The translations under genes were made by a program, and so were the position numbers. Shown one piece after another: positions 12,471-25,800 of a DNA stretch of 64,000 nucleotides. Each line of letters begins with the position of its first letter. The stretch's first letter is position 1. Source of the stretch: Himantopus leucocephalus (lineage: Eukaryota > Chordata > Aves > Charadriiformes > Recurvirostridae); contig RSEF01000004.1 of NCBI GenBank assembly GCA_003993805.1, positions 77,307,387 to 77,371,386 on the forward strand. The letters run 5' to 3'. Under the pieces are notes generated by a model. The model made no database searches. It saw only the letters and a list, made by a program, of their open reading frames with translations, and was not told where the DNA came from.

Positions 12471-15400
12471 GTACATGTTATTTTTACACCCCTAATATTT
12501 TTAACCTGATATTAATGAATTGGTTTTGGCAACAAAGACTTGCCCCAAGAACATGAGACAGAGTAAGTACAGAATGTGTTTATTATTTCCACATAACAAA
12601 TATGCTCATTTTTCTGATTCAAACTCTAATCCAATACCCTATATCCTGTTTAAAATGTATTATTTTTTTAATTGCATAATGGTTGGCATTAGTATGTACT
12701 CAAAATCAATTTAGGAATAAGCATAGTTTTGTGACTAAAAATACTTGGAGCAGAACATATTTAGTGCTTCACTAGGGCACACTGTAGGGATTTCTTTTCT
12801 TTTCTGTTATAATGTATTTAGAAGCTGCTAGACTATTTGAAAAGTGTCCATGTCTATAAATGTTTAGTATCCATACTGCTGCAGAAACCTCTCTATGAAA
12901 TGCATTTCATCCACTTTTCTTATTTTCAAATATTCCTTTTATTTCTAAGAAGATTATTATAACCATAAAAATCAGGGCTTAAAAACATCTATTGTATCCT
13001 CTTCTCTGGCAGACATCAGGTTTAAGATTATATTTTTGATATAAATTTATTTATTTATTTGTTTTAACAGAATTTTAGGATAGATCATGGTCATATATTA
13101 TTTTAGTGCTGTAGCACTTTAAAGAAATTCTTTTATGAGAGAGTAACATACCAGAAGTGGTAAATAACCATGTACATTTACTTAATCATGTCCTATAAGA
13201 TTTAAACTATATCCAGTAAGGGGAATAATCCTTATATGTTCTTGTATCATATGGTATCTGAGAGAGATTACTTTGGAAGAAAAACATCCCAAAACATTAA
13301 ATTGATTTGAAAGTGTTGGAATGCATTTTGTGATATTCTTAATGTTTTGCAATTAGGCATGATATTTTGGAGAGGACCAAATATCTGAGTAGTAGTCATT
13401 ATTTTATTCCTGTTCATGGAACAGCAGCATTTGGTTTTGCCAGCACTGCCAATAAATCATGAGCTAGATTTTCCTGACCATATTTTAAATAATACATTAA
13501 AAAATGTTTTCCTTTATATAATAATATAAGTCTAATTTGAATACTGCACATTAGCAAATATCATAAGCAAGAAACAAGACAAGAAAAAAATTTCAGATCC
13601 ACATTAGTTTCTTAATTCTGCTTCAGTTCATATTTATAATTCCAAAGTTCAAATAAAATATGTTTGGTAAAATTACTAAATAGCTAGTTACAAAAGGCTT
13701 CAAAAATATACCAGCTCTTAAGATTTCACTGAGTGGAGTACTTTGTGCATACAGATTAACAGCATTCTGGTGTGTGATGCTATACTCAGCCAAGCCAGAG
13801 GGAAATACATTTAGTAGGAAAATGGGAATAGATACATAAACATTTGCTAATCTTACTTAAATCAATGAAGAGAAGTATGTCAATGATTATTGGATCACAC
13901 CTTTGAGTCATGAAGGTGCTTTTTTTTGTCATTGAATGTCTGCTAAAATAATTAGAAGTGTTTAAATTGAGCCAGCTTCATAGGATTTTGAGTCAGAATA
14001 TAATTCTCAGTCATAACAATAAGATCTGGGTGTCTAGTGTTGATTTAAGCAAAACCAACATTACCCGCATTTTTTGTAGGCACAGTTTCTAATTATTAAT
14101 TTAGATTATTTTCTATAACAACTTGTTCTAAATTATCTTTTATGTTTCTAACAGGTTTGTTTTAAATTTAAATTGTGCTGTTCTAAAGTACAAATATGTA
14201 ACTACGTATGCCTGATTTCACATTTTCTTTTTCAGTTCACAGCAATATAAAAATAACTGATATGTGAAGCAAAAGCTAGTGCACTCTTAGTCTTTGCTGT
14301 CGTTTTTTTCATAAACTCCATGTTTTTTTAAAACTTGTTAGAAAAAGATGAATAAGGGAAAAGATATCAATCTCATTTATGATTTTTCAGTGTTTCTTCA
14401 GAGAAGTAAATATTTCTACTTTTGTTTGTCACATTTGTGGTCTACTGACATTAAGTTTTATTACTTTCTTCTCTTCTCATCATTTGATGTTTCTGTCATT
14501 TTAGAGAAGGTTATAGTGGTGAAGGTTAAGAAACTGGCATCATGTTTTCTGTTTAACATTTTTTCCCTGACATAATGAACATCTTTTCTCTACTTCTGCT
14601 AGAGTCAGCACTGACCGGGATCTAGTAAAGCAAGGTCTTTAACAGCTTAAAATCGCCCCTGACATTATCTTGTCAATTGTGTCAGACCTTGAATGATACA
14701 GGCTATGAAAATCTTTCAAGAACATTTTGATAGAGTGGCAGAGGATTTATAAAATCAGCAAGTATTTTAAATCATTTTCAGAGACATAAACTAGCATAAA
14801 AAGTACTTGTCAAGAGCCAAACTGTTCTACAGTATGTTCTACAGTATTTTTTTTCCAAGATGACTTTGCAGCATAATGTGCATTGACATTATAGGTTCTT
14901 TCCCATATATTCAAAAGCTGAAATAATATCTCATAGCATGTTTTAGACCAGCAGCTTTTTGTATGCTTTTTGTATGCTTTTTGAGTAATAAAGTGTATGG
15001 GATATATTCTTATATTCATGAACATAGAATTTGTCAGCTAAGTTGTGTAAAGCCTAAGGATGTATATAAATTTAAGATCACTGAGATGAGAGGAGCTTTT
15101 TGAAAGTGCGACAGAAAAAGTATATAAAATGTATTTCTAGTCAGTGTTGGGAGGAGGGACTGTTTTTTTAGAGCGCAATTAAAATTAAAGATGCACAAAA
15201 ATTTCAACAGAAAGTATTATGCTAAAGACGACAGCAGAAAAAGCAGAATTTCTGGACAAATTAATATCACTGAATTACTAATGTTCTAAAGATATAATAT
15301 CAGTTTGTGTAAATTCAACACTGAAATCAATAACATCAATGTCAACTTACATCAGTGGATAGTCATCATTTTACTTTCTTACTCTATGTAAATGTTGATT

Positions 15401-15718
15401 TAGACATTTGTCAGGGAGAGAAATCCAATCAGATATTATTCTGTAACAGTAATTTCTTTTGCTATTGGAAACAGAGTCTACAACAAAGGATGGTAGAGAA
15501 AATCATTGCACACAAAAAGATCTGTATATATAAAGGTTTGGTAACTTAAATCTTCATTTTTATAAAAAAGAAAGCTGAAAAATACGTGTCTCAATTTACT
15601 TTGCATTTTTGCAAGAATATTATCATATATGAAGGGAAGAGATGCAGTTATTAATAATAAAACTGAAAGAATTTGTTTGAAGAAAACGAAAAGTGACAGT
15701 AGCCAATGATGCTAATAA

Positions 15719-15735
15719 TCCTCCTCCTCCTCCTC
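15719..15735. repeat. (CCT)n microsatellite
   Basis: Five to six CCT/TCC units, directly visible. Confidence 0.85.
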
Positions 15736-17248
15736 ACAATGAAAGTAGGGAAAGGAAAGATCCCTGATCCTTCATTCTCGAAGGTTGCTTAGGTTTTTAT
15801 GCAGGCAAATTATGCCCTAAATTATTTAAAATCACAGTTTCAAAGGATCACATATTATTAGAAGTCTAAGGGAAACAATACAATATTTAGAATGTGGCCA
15901 ACATTTTCAGGTGCAGGTCTAAAGATAGTATTGACACAGGCAATATTATGTCATTGCATCTCCAATAATATGATACTTTTAACAGAAGGAAAAGAAGAGG
16001 GAAGAAGTTTCTTCTTCTATTCCAATGGTCACATTCCTTGTCACTAACTTCCAATTACACATGAAAATATAACGGAACCCAGCATCACAACCAGACTCCC
16101 ATAGAAAGATATGCTGGGGAATTTTAAATGGTTTTTGTAAAATTTATCTGTAGTTGGAACATAAAAGAGCAGAGTTTCTTATCCATTCACTAAAGGCCAC
16201 TATCATTTCCATCAGTGTCATTAAAATGGGAATTCACCTGATGTAACAAAATTTGTTATCTTTTATTGAGTTTATCCCTTAAGTTTCCCTTTCAATTGCC
16301 TACAAGTTGTCTTTTCACTTATATAAAAAAGAATTTACTTTTTTTTTTTAAAGAAACATTAAAATATTTCTTAAAAAATAAGTAAAATAAAATACTTTTT
16401 TTCATCATTCATGGAGATATTTTATTCATTTTAGGAATTTTATCTAGCCAAAAGTGGGATTAAGAATGGTACATTCCCATAGCTGTATTCCTATAACCTC
16501 AGGACAGACAACCATCTGGTACTTCCTGGCTAATCTTGTGCCCTTCACAAACACATTTTGTGATTATAGATGGTCTCTTAGATATTTGTACTCATGTCCA
16601 TCTGTTCATATGGCATTATGCCTACATGCAAGTCAGTCTTTTCACTAATTCACTGGTGCTGGACATCAGTGAGTTTAGCTTGGCCGTCTGGATAAAATCG
16701 GAGTTGCTGTGCATAGAATTCTGCCTCAGTGACATCAGTTTTGTGTTATACTGACATGCCACTTCACATATAATTGCAGACTGATGAAATTACACCTTCA
16801 AATCAGTAGATGAATACTCATGAAATTCTTATAAGAGACAATAACTTCTCTCTAAAGCAGAGTAATCCGGTGACAAAAAAAATACCACTTTCTCCTATAA
16901 TCCACTCAACATTATCACATGTTATTATTAGCTGCAATCAGGCCTAGGCTTAATGAGAAGTATTTTGAAAAAAATGCTTCTACTGGGTCTGTATGGGATG
17001 AAGTTATGAAGTTAAATTTCTTCATGGCTGCCCATATAGTGCACTTTGCATTTGATGATAAACCAGTGTTGGTTAAGATACCAGTGTTTTGGCTACTGCC
17101 GGATAGAGCTTACAGAGCGTCAAGGATTTCTCTCTCTTTCTCCCCCACCTCCCTCAAAGTGAGTATACTGGGCAAGAAATTGAGAGGGGACACAGCTGGG
17201 ACAGCTGACTTGAACTGACCAAAGAGATACCTATGCACGTACACCATC

Positions 17249-17272
17249 TGATGTCATGGTCAGCAACAAACC
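17249..17272 (+). promoter_or_regulatory. LTR core promoter relic (CRE-like plus decayed TATA)
   Basis: TGATGTCA (17249-17256) is followed by CAGCAACAAACC. The related LTR at 781-790 has an AATAAAAG box at the same place, so this TATA box is probably mutated. Confidence 0.45.
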
Positions 17273-17439
17273 TTGGGGAAAGGAGGAGGAAGAGGAGATG
17301 TTTTTTGTTATGGTGGTTGTCTTCCCAAGTAAGTATGATGTCCTGCTTCCTGGGATGTGAGATAACTTCCTGCTGATGTGAAGTAGTGAATGAATTTTGT
17401 ATTCTTGCTTTGTTTGTACATGCAGCTTTTGCTTTTCTT

Positions 17440-17445
17440 ATTAAA
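17440..17445 (+). terminator. LTR polyadenylation signal ATTAAA
   Basis: ATTAAA in the R region of the plus-strand LTR, at the same relative place as in the minus-strand relative. Confidence 0.5.
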
Positions 17446-20005
17446 CTGTCATTATCTCGATCTACGGGTCTTTTCACTTTCCTTCTATTTTTTCTCCCCA
17501 TCACCTGGGTGATAAGTAAAAGAGTCAGGGTGTTTTTATGGCTGCTGGTCAGAGTCAATCCACTGCACTTCTACAATAGCGTTTATAGGCAGATATTTTC
17601 TTTGGAAGATCTAAATTTGAAGACTGAAAAATCCAGACGTCAATAGACCGTTTCCAATTCAGAAAAGTTTACATGTCTAATAAAACATTGTATTTTTCAG
17701 ATAACAACTGATTTTTGATTTGCAAGGACTCTTTTAAGCTATGGACAAACATCTTTGGTTTTCAGCAGCAGAACAGAAATAATTAATACAAAGTATGAAA
17801 ACTGAGAATGTATTGTATTTTTTAACTATCTGACTGGAGAATAAAGATATTTATATCTCAGTGTACAAGTGACTGACATTATATGATCTTGGAGGTGTGA
17901 TTGAATAGATATACACCTAAATTTACTGTTTCTCCTATTATTCAGTGTATTTTTTTCTATATATGTTGTGAGATGAAGTACCTACATTATCCAAAAGTGA
18001 CTTTTTGAATGAGATAAATAAGCCAATAATTACCAATAAAGACTCAATTAAATAAGAAAAAATGAAACTTAGGAGTAAACTAGATAGTCAATGAGAGCTT
18101 TTAAAATAAAAAAAAAAAAAGGAAAAAGAAAAAAATGAATTCAAAAGTATGCTAGATGTGATTGCAATGAAATTTCTGTAATCTGAATTTAATAAATTTA
18201 GACATCAGATCTACATAGTAAGGCCCTTCTTTCCTCATAGATTTATCTGTTATTAGGAATAATTAAATTCATCTTGTGTTCCTTAAGCTTTTTTATAAAG
18301 ATACAAAAAGACTGGATCAACCCTTTTTTGTCTGTATGTGACAATGACAATAGTCAGATTTTGTCAGTGTTGTTCTGGGAGAAGCACAGACTCCTAGATA
18401 AAATGGGTTTGACTCTATTAGTTCTGTGAAAATAATATCTATTAAAGAATTGAAAGCAACAAATTAATGTTTTTCTTACATTGGTGTAAGGATAATAAAC
18501 AGATAATAATTAAATATGAGGTAGAAATTTACAGGCTGTAGTTTAGTTATAGATATATATGCACTTTGATATTCTTCAAATGCCAGAAAAACCAGATATA
18601 GGGAGCTAATATAAATGACATTTAATAAAATGAATTTAATGTCTTATCTTGTATGGAAGAGGATCAGAAAATTACGAGCTATAACAAATTTTCTCTTTAA
18701 GGTTAGATCTGGATATTTCTGCTGGACTTCTGCAGCTGAACATTTTAGCTCAGTGCCTCTAGTAATAATATAAGTGAAACAACGGTGTGGTCATCTCAAA
18801 ATTTTAAGTTATCTCTCTCTATGATAAAAGCAGAATATTAAGAATCAAAAAAGCATAAAAGTGTCCAGCTAAGTCTCAAGCTTAGTTATGCACAGTCAAA
18901 TAACATAGCATCACATATATGAAAAAGACTGGAAGATAACCTTGCAGTATGAATTTCTTCAGAAATCTACATCCATTTGTCACTCATATATACATATATT
19001 AAATGTGTGGCCTCAGTTCCCGTTGATGTTTTTTTCTTGACTCCATTATGCTAACACAGTCAGGACACTCTTCATAAAGAATAGCTGGATGAAATTTCTA
19101 AAGTGATCGTACAATTTTACTCCATGTTTTCAACATCTACTACAAAATTTATTTCCTCTCGCTCTTTCTAAAATCTCTAGTTTTAGGAACTATTTAAACA
19201 TTTGTCATGAATGCTATAACAGTACCAATTTCTTTCATCCATTTGTAGTAAAATTCTGAAGTGATACTGATTTTTTTTTTCCATGCTGTTCTTGCCTCTG
19301 TTTTAATTCAGACACAAAATTATTTCTGGCATAATTAAGTGCAACTTTACATATAGAGGAAAATTCTGGATCTGAGAAAAAAAAAAACACGAAGCAGAAA
19401 TATCAAAACCATGTATGTAATCACAAAATCACAAAATTGACCAATACATATTGAAATTCATTAACCACTGTAAAAAAGTCTTCATAACCTTTTATGTGAC
19501 AATTCAGCAGGATTAAGTTCAATTTTTACATAAATCCAGGCAATGTTAATATACGCATGTGTAGGAGTTGCACATTTGTAGAGAAGAGGTAGTACTATAC
19601 ATGCAAAAATATGTATGGGTTTAAGAATTATAGTTTGCATCTAGACTTTAGACCTACAGAGAACTGAGAAATGCTGTATAGAATAATTTCACAACTGCAA
19701 AGAAAGAAGTCTAACATATTGCCTAACAAAAGAGTTGCAGTATACATAATGTATGCAATACTGAAAGTAAAACAAAGTATTGTTAACTCTTTCACCTTAA
19801 AGATACCTACAGATGACAAGAGAAGTAAAAAGAAAAGCAGAAGAAGTAAAAAAAACCAAAGAAGCAGAAGTAATATGGTTCCTTCAGTGTGAAAAATACT
19901 TTTGTATCTCTGAAGACTCTGCCCCGCTGAATTTTGAAATAGAATTTCTTGGTTGCAAACAAGTATAGCTCCATAAGCAGAGTTGAAATATTTAACATTT
20001 TTCAG

Positions 20006-20250
20006 CAGCAGTACTACTCAGAAGCCTATTATAATCCATCGCTTTCTGAACAAAACAGTATCAATCAACTAGGAATCCAGCAAGCCCCTTGCAACACTGC
20101 TTTGGACCAAGCTAGGCAGCAGCAATTCTGCAGTTTCATCACCTGGTGATGCAACACTTCAGTAGCAGTTTGCTCACTTCATCACATTCTGGAAACATTC
20201 TTGGAAATCCTAGGAGTACTTCAGAAGCACAACCTCACTGCCAATAAAAA
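20006..20250 (+). other. Exon-like segment with splice signals, unproven
   Basis: A TTTAACATTTTTCAG acceptor ends at 20005 and a strong GTAAGT donor lies at 20251-20256. From 20006 one frame is open for 47 codons to a TGA at 20147-20149. It reads as a Q/S/N/Y-rich peptide beginning QQYYSEAYYNPSLSEQ, which is less AT-driven than nearby chance frames. I do not recognise the protein. It could be a terminal coding exon, a lncRNA exon, part of a decayed retrocopy, or chance. With a stop 100 bases before the donor, an internal coding exon is not possible in this frame. Confidence 0.2.
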
Positions 20251-21203
20251 GTAAGTTAATAATTTTCCAAACTTCGAGTAGTCTGTCTGTAACACGGATA
20301 CATTTATAGTAGGTTTTGGGTGTACCTCATCTGGAAACTATTTGAGAAGCATTCAAAGAAAGCAGTGAGGCTATAAAATACAAAACTGCAGTCAATTTTG
20401 AATCTCCTAAACCGTGTAATATTCTCAGTGGAATTGGCTTTGTAATTTATTTATTCCTAGTGTGCAAGGAACAGATATTTGTTATAAACAGAACAAAACA
20501 GACTTAAACACAAAAAAACCCGCAAACAAACAAACAAAAATACCCTGTAAAGCTGCTGGCCATCATTCATCCCTCCCTATGTCCGACATAGAGCATGAAC
20601 TGTGTAATATGAGAATTTCTCATTTCTAGATTCTGACGAACACTCCAAGTTACACAGGTGGGAGTAACCAAAGCATATGCAAAATTAGTATGAAGAGCAG
20701 ATTACATACATCCTATTACCAAGGAATTCAAAATAAGATCTTGATTCAATAACTATCCTATGAAACCTGTGTAAACAAAATTATCCCAGTAAGTTTTCAG
20801 GTTCAAACCTTTGCATGACTCAGAGGTTTGATTAATTAATTCAGTTTAACTTAATTCAAAGCATTTTGTTTGGGCTCTAAAACTGGACCTAATTGGAACA
20901 AGTGTTCCCCATTAGTCTGACACAGTAGCTCATCTTGCTGCATACCAGTCCTCTGAGTGAGACTCAGAAGCTGAAAGTAATTGAAATGGAAAACATAAAT
21001 ATATAAAACCATATGTATATTTCAGGGAATATAGAAAAAAAATTGAGTACTCCTTTTTTTGTACATGACAGGGAATTCTGATACTAAATACAATTGTTTT
21101 AGTTAGCATCTCTTTTTTGCTTCAGTTATCTCAGTGGAGATAATTTCAATAGAGCTGAAAAAGAGATATAAACTTGAATCATTTCCGTAATATTTTAGTG
21201 AAT

Positions 21204-21241
21204 GAATTCCATGAGCTTTGCTGAATTCCATGAGCTTCTGT
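21204..21241. repeat. 19 bp tandem duplication
   Basis: GAATTCCATGAGCTT begins two adjacent 19 bp units (21204-21222 and 21223-21241) that differ at a few end bases. Confidence 0.8.
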
Positions 21242-21380
21242 GGAATGAATTCCTTGCAATTCTATCATTTTAGACTCAATTACAACAAGGAGAGAGGATT
21301 GTTCTTGTTTGAAAGTGAGTTTTAAAAAATGTTAAAGATGAACCCTAAAATGTACCAGGAAGCAATTGGAAACATATGTG

Positions 21381-21407
21381 AAAGAAAGAAAGAAAGGAAG
21401 AAAGAAG
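21381..21407. repeat. (GAAA)n microsatellite
   Basis: About six GAAA units with one GGAA interruption, directly visible. Confidence 0.9.
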
Positions 21408-22294
21408 TTATAATTGAGTGTCTGCTACACTGTGAATAGTTTTTACAAGAAACTGCTGACATTTATGATTTTTGCCTTTTTTCTTAATGAGTAACTTCTA
21501 ATATATGTTTTCAGAAATAACATATTTTATGACAGACAAAAATCTGAATTTACCTAGAGAATAAATGAGTTGTAAGTAAGAGTGATTCTGAGATGAATGA
21601 TGGCAGATCTTTATTAAAAATAAATATTCACTGCAAAAATGTGTTTGGAAATTGCAACATTAAATTAAGGGTTAGTGGATATTAGCTTGCATTAAAGTGG
21701 TATAAGGCAGAAAACATAAAAGTTTTTTAATGTTCTGAATGAAGAGCTATGTCCAGAAGGTTGAAGCATGCTTAATATTGTGAAGAGCAGAGCATGTTAC
21801 AGCAGTAATAAACCTTGACTAAGAACATGCATCATGCTGCAAAAAATATCTGTCCTTTCAAGTATTCAGAGGACTCCATTAACCTTCAAAGTTGCAGATG
21901 CCTTCAGGTGTCTTTAAATTAATTCATTTTTCTGGCAAAGATGAAAAATGCAAACATAACCAAGGTTTCCCTGTATGGAAATTGTATAGTGTTGTCAAGT
22001 TATTACTTCAGTGATAAATGATTTTTTGGCAGAAAATACTGTTTCTACCCCAAGAATTCTGCAAACATAAAAATGATTTTCAAAATTTCCTTGATGTCCA
22101 AGGTGATGGGTCAGCAAATAGACTTTCTAGCTACAGAAGGAATTTGACGTAGATTCATTAAGAGATGGGAATGGAAGGCCAGAAGCAGGTGAAGAAATGG
22201 TACCAAAGGAGAAAATACACATGAGTGAAGGTTGCAAGAGGATTTTGACATGCCTACTTAGAAGGGTAGGTGTTTAAGGACTTAACTTATTCTC

Positions 22295-22808
22295 TACCCT
22301 GCTCTGATGAGATGCCACCCGGAATACTGCGTCCAGCTCTGGGGTCCCCAGCAAAAGGAAGACATGGACCTGTTAGAGCAGGTCCAAAGGAGGGCCACAA
22401 AAATGACCATAGGGCTGGAACACCCTATGAAGGAAGGCTGAGAGAGTTGGATTTGTTGAGCTTGGAGATTTGAAGGCTCCAGGGAAATCTTGCTGTGGCC
22501 TTTCAATAATTAAAGGGGGCTTATAAGAAAGATAAAAGGCCAGCAGCGAAAGGACAAGGGACAATGGTTTTAAACTGAAAGAGGATAGATTTAGATTGGA
22601 TATAATGAAGAAATTTTTTTACGATGGATGTGGTGAGACACTGGAACAGGTTGCTCAAAGAACTTGTGGATGTCCCCTCATTGGAAGTGTTCAAAATCAA
22701 ACTGGACAGGTCTTTGAGCAACAAGATCTAGTGGAAAATGGAGTTGGAACTAGTTGGAGCTAGATGAACTTTCAAGGTCCCTTCCAATACAAGCCATTCG
22801 ACGATTCT
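22295..22808 (+). mobile_element. CR1 LINE, 5'-truncated 3' end
   Basis: The 3' end of a CR1 non-LTR retrotransposon. One frame reads [20 protein letters not shown] from about 22307, the conserved segment after the reverse-transcriptase core. Further on come RGHKxxG-like and R-L-D-I-type blocks at 22550-22650, and V-D-V-P-S-L-E-V-F near 22666-22692, the usual C-terminal end of ORF2. The copy ends at 22808 with a worn CATTCGACGATTCT, the relic of the ATTCTATG-type tail by which CR1 primes on its own RNA. At least three frame breaks and several stops show it is dead. Its 5' truncation is typical of CR1. No target duplication is evident, as is normal for this family. Confidence 0.92.
22307..22700 (+). 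pseudogene. CR1 ORF2 C-terminal remnant
   Basis: Decayed C-terminal region of the CR1 ORF2 (endonuclease/reverse transcriptase) protein, without the catalytic core. It is broken by stops (for example after the block near 22440) and frameshifts. Open frames on the opposite strand here (22294-22506, 22373-22564, 22521-22724) are shadows. Confidence 0.8.
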
Positions 22809-25800
22809 CTTTCTTCCCCCTGAACAGGAGATTACTTCTGTAAAAGGACACAGGCAGATATGAATGAGCCTGAACAAGTTAAATTATATGAAATTAAACA
22901 TACCTTAGACAGTAAATCTCTCTTATATTTTCAGTTGCAATATATTTACTGTAAACAATTATTTCAGATTTTTCTATTCATAGTTAAAAAGCTCTGGTTT
23001 TGCAAACTATAATTTAGTATTATGACTGTATTTACATGTGTATATTCAAGAAACATTTTGGCAAATAAAGATTACTCAAGGCATTTTATTTTCAGTGTTA
23101 AAAGCATCTAATTCATAAGGAAGCATTTTCTGAAACAATTCAAAATGTTCATATACTGTAAAGCTTGGGCAGGAGAAACTGTAAATTATTTTTACCAGAT
23201 CTCAGTCAAATGATGTAATGAATAATTTAAAAAATGTTACAAAAAATACAATCATCACTATTTTAAGGAAAATACAGCTCACATGGAGCTAAAAAATGTG
23301 AGATAAAACATACAGTTATCTTCCCATTTTTGATTAGAATTTCCAGGATTATTTTTTAGGCATATTTAAAAGTTATATAAAATTATAGGTGAAATAATGT
23401 AATGACAGACTAAAAAATGATATTTCCTCAGTGGAAGCACAGTTGTGTCCAATTATGTTTCATGATGTATGAAATATATAGTCAAAATTTAACATTCTAG
23501 GGCAATGTGGGATTTACATATGAAGAAACAGTCAGGAACAAAGGTTATTCATGCGTGAAAAAGAAAGAGCTGAAGAAAACTGAATGAGGTGTTTGAGACT
23601 ACACATAATGAAAAATAATGACATCTTGTTTTTCTGCCTTATCCGATTAAAAGGCTAGGGTATGGTAAATGCTTGTAACACAATGTCAGTAAAGCTAAAA
23701 TTCAGGTAATCAAAGGGTCTATAGAATGTAAACTGATCTTTTGTGGGGGGCAGGTTTTCTGTGTAGAGCACTCTTCATGGAACTAGAAGAAAGCTTACGG
23801 ATTCATACTGATGAGCTGTATGAGGTTATAAGGTAGGTCTCAGACGTTTTTTGTGAATTTAGCTATTATGCATAAACCAGATAATTTTGCGCATAAAAGC
23901 CTATACTTTACACTGAGTATAAACTTAAAATATGAAATATACAATGTATAAATGATTTTGGAGTGGAGGAATTGTTTGTTCTTTGTTTTGAATTTTAGCT
24001 GAAGTTTTAAATATTTAAAGTATAAAATGACTTCGCTCATATTGCTCCTTGAATTATTTCAGAAATTTGCCATTGCACATGTCACAAGCCTATGTTTGCC
24101 CTGAATTAAGAACAAAATTATTCCATTGGCTCATTTCTAGGTAACAAAACTATGCACAGTCTTTAAGAATATGTTCTGACAATGAGAATAAGGAAAACCA
24201 GGTTAATTTTAATGTGTACTCTTTCCCGTAGATGATAAAATAGGCTGGGGTTCTTGTCTTCACAGACCTAGAATACAGCCGAGGCCACTGTCATTTATAT
24301 TTGGTCTTTCTCCCATTGAATGGTCACAGCAGATTTGAGAAGTATGGATGGCACAGTCATGCGTTTAGTTTGTAGAAATCTACTGCGTAAAACATTACTT
24401 TGAATCATTTAGTGCAATTTTTCATGCATTCACTTCTTGGGTACATCTCTTTTAATGCTGAGATATCTGCTAGAAAATTATGGTCTAAATTGTGCGTATT
24501 GATATATAAAGACTTGCAAACATTGCTTTAAAAGAAGACTGAAGGAAAAATGCAAATATGACTACTAGAAAAAAGGTATGCTTTTTGAATGTTACTGATA
24601 ACAATCATTTTACCTGAAAAGTTTTATTATTTACAAGCGTAAACCAAATAGATATAAGCTTGCATTTTTACATTTCTGTGAAAATATGCACCCTTTGCAA
24701 AATGATAGAAGTCCAGAAGATTGATGTCCCAGGAAGGAGGAAAAGTGTTGAATCCATAGAAGTAACACATCAAAAATATGTATAAAAAATACATATTTCT
24801 TCTCTTTATACCAAAGCAAGTCTATTGATTTCAACATATTTTATATCTGCATAACATAACAGAGAGAAGTTTTCCTACATTTTTCTTGAATTAATGAAAG
24901 GTAATTTAAGGATGATAATGAAAATTCATTTGTTCTTTTTCTTCTCTCTTCCTTTCCAAAACTTCTGTTTGAAACATAAACTCATCCATCATTTTTCAGA
25001 AGGTAAGCTTTTATTGATAAAAATCAGTACTCTAAGCAGAACTCCTATTAAAATAGCCATCTCCGTAAGTAGTCTCCTGTGGGGTTCTTATATACATCTA
25101 TTTTGCTGTAGCACACAGCAAAAATAAAATGGTAAATACTATACTTAGCTTCAACTAGAGAGACTTTTCTTACACATCTCTTACACATCTTTTTTTCTAA
25201 GACTCAGTGATTTTAATACAGAAGTTGTCAGATCACAGTTTTTGCTTTCCTGTAATCCTCCTCTCCTTTTCTCAACATACTTGAACAGTCAAGGTAAGGT
25301 AAAAAGGTAAGGGCAAACCGTTGTGTATGGAGAAAACTCTTCCTAAATACCATGCAGGTGCTACACAGTTACTCAAGTCAAGGATGAAATTCATATTTCC
25401 TGACTTAGTCATATCCATTTCTAGAAAGTGATTTATTCAGGCTAATCTTCTTTCTAATCATCAGGGGAGTTTCAAGCTAAATTAGAGTTTAGTTTAGAGT
25501 TCTAGATTAGCTGTCAAATACCAATATAGCTAAAACTGATGGACATGAATCAAAGTCCAAGGAGCCGCAATAGGCAGAAACTATACTTTTCTACCCAGAT
25601 ACCGGCAAAAGGCTCAGATATGTACAAGGCAGATATTTAGAAAATGTTAGGGAGACTGCACAGTTAAATATCATTCACTCTCTTCATCTTTGCGATCCAT
25701 ACTTCACCCAAGTATTACTTTTCCCAGGATTACTTTTCTCTTGGTAGGAAATTCATTTATGATGTTTGATTTCCTTCAAGTATTTAAAATAGATTTATTG

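Larger units (their letters stand above)
5344..17084. other. Long AT-rich unique stretch, no gene seen
   Basis: About 11.7 kb in which no CR1, LTR or coding sequence was recognised. It holds simple tracts: purine-rich and AAAAC units at 6131-6180, a (TTTTTG)n tract at 8541-8577, poly-T near 9777-9789 and (CCT)n at 15719-15735. It also has a short perfect AT hairpin at 12444-12470. Open frames are at most about 100 codons, have AT-driven composition (rich in F, I, K, L, Y) and show no domain. The sequence at 16919-17218 is open for 99 codons but runs into the next LTR. Confidence 0.5.
17085..17567 (+). mobile_element. Avian ERV solo LTR, plus-sense
   Basis: A second copy of the LTR type at 485-1015, here on the plus strand. 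Seen in order: a possible 5' TG at 17085, a CT-rich stretch (17127-17150), GGGACAGCTGAC (17197-17208), AACTGACCAAAG (17213-17224), TGATGTCA (17249-17256), a decayed TATA region CAGCAACAAACC (17261-17272), a polyadenylation signal ATTAAA (17440-17445) and a pyrimidine-rich U5 ending near CCACTGCA (17560-17567). No retroviral coding region follows, so it is solitary. The two related LTRs are 16 kb apart in opposite orientation, so they are not the two ends of one provirus. I found no convincing target duplication, and the ends are accurate to perhaps 20 bases. The open frames inside it (134 codons minus at 17154-17558, 86 codons plus at 17386-17646) are chance. Confidence 0.75.
17568..22294. other. 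AT-rich unique DNA with one exon-like segment
   Basis: About 4.7 kb without a recognised repeat apart from simple tracts: poly-A at 18107-18120, a purine-rich AGAAG-type run at 19815-19870, CAAA units near 20523-20540, (GAAA)n at 21381-21407 and a 19 bp tandem duplication at 21204-21241. An exon-like segment at 20006-20250 is listed separately. Confidence 0.5.

Noticed and set aside
17154..17558. 134-codon minus-strand open frame
   Set aside because: It is antisense within the plus-strand LTR, without motifs or splice support.
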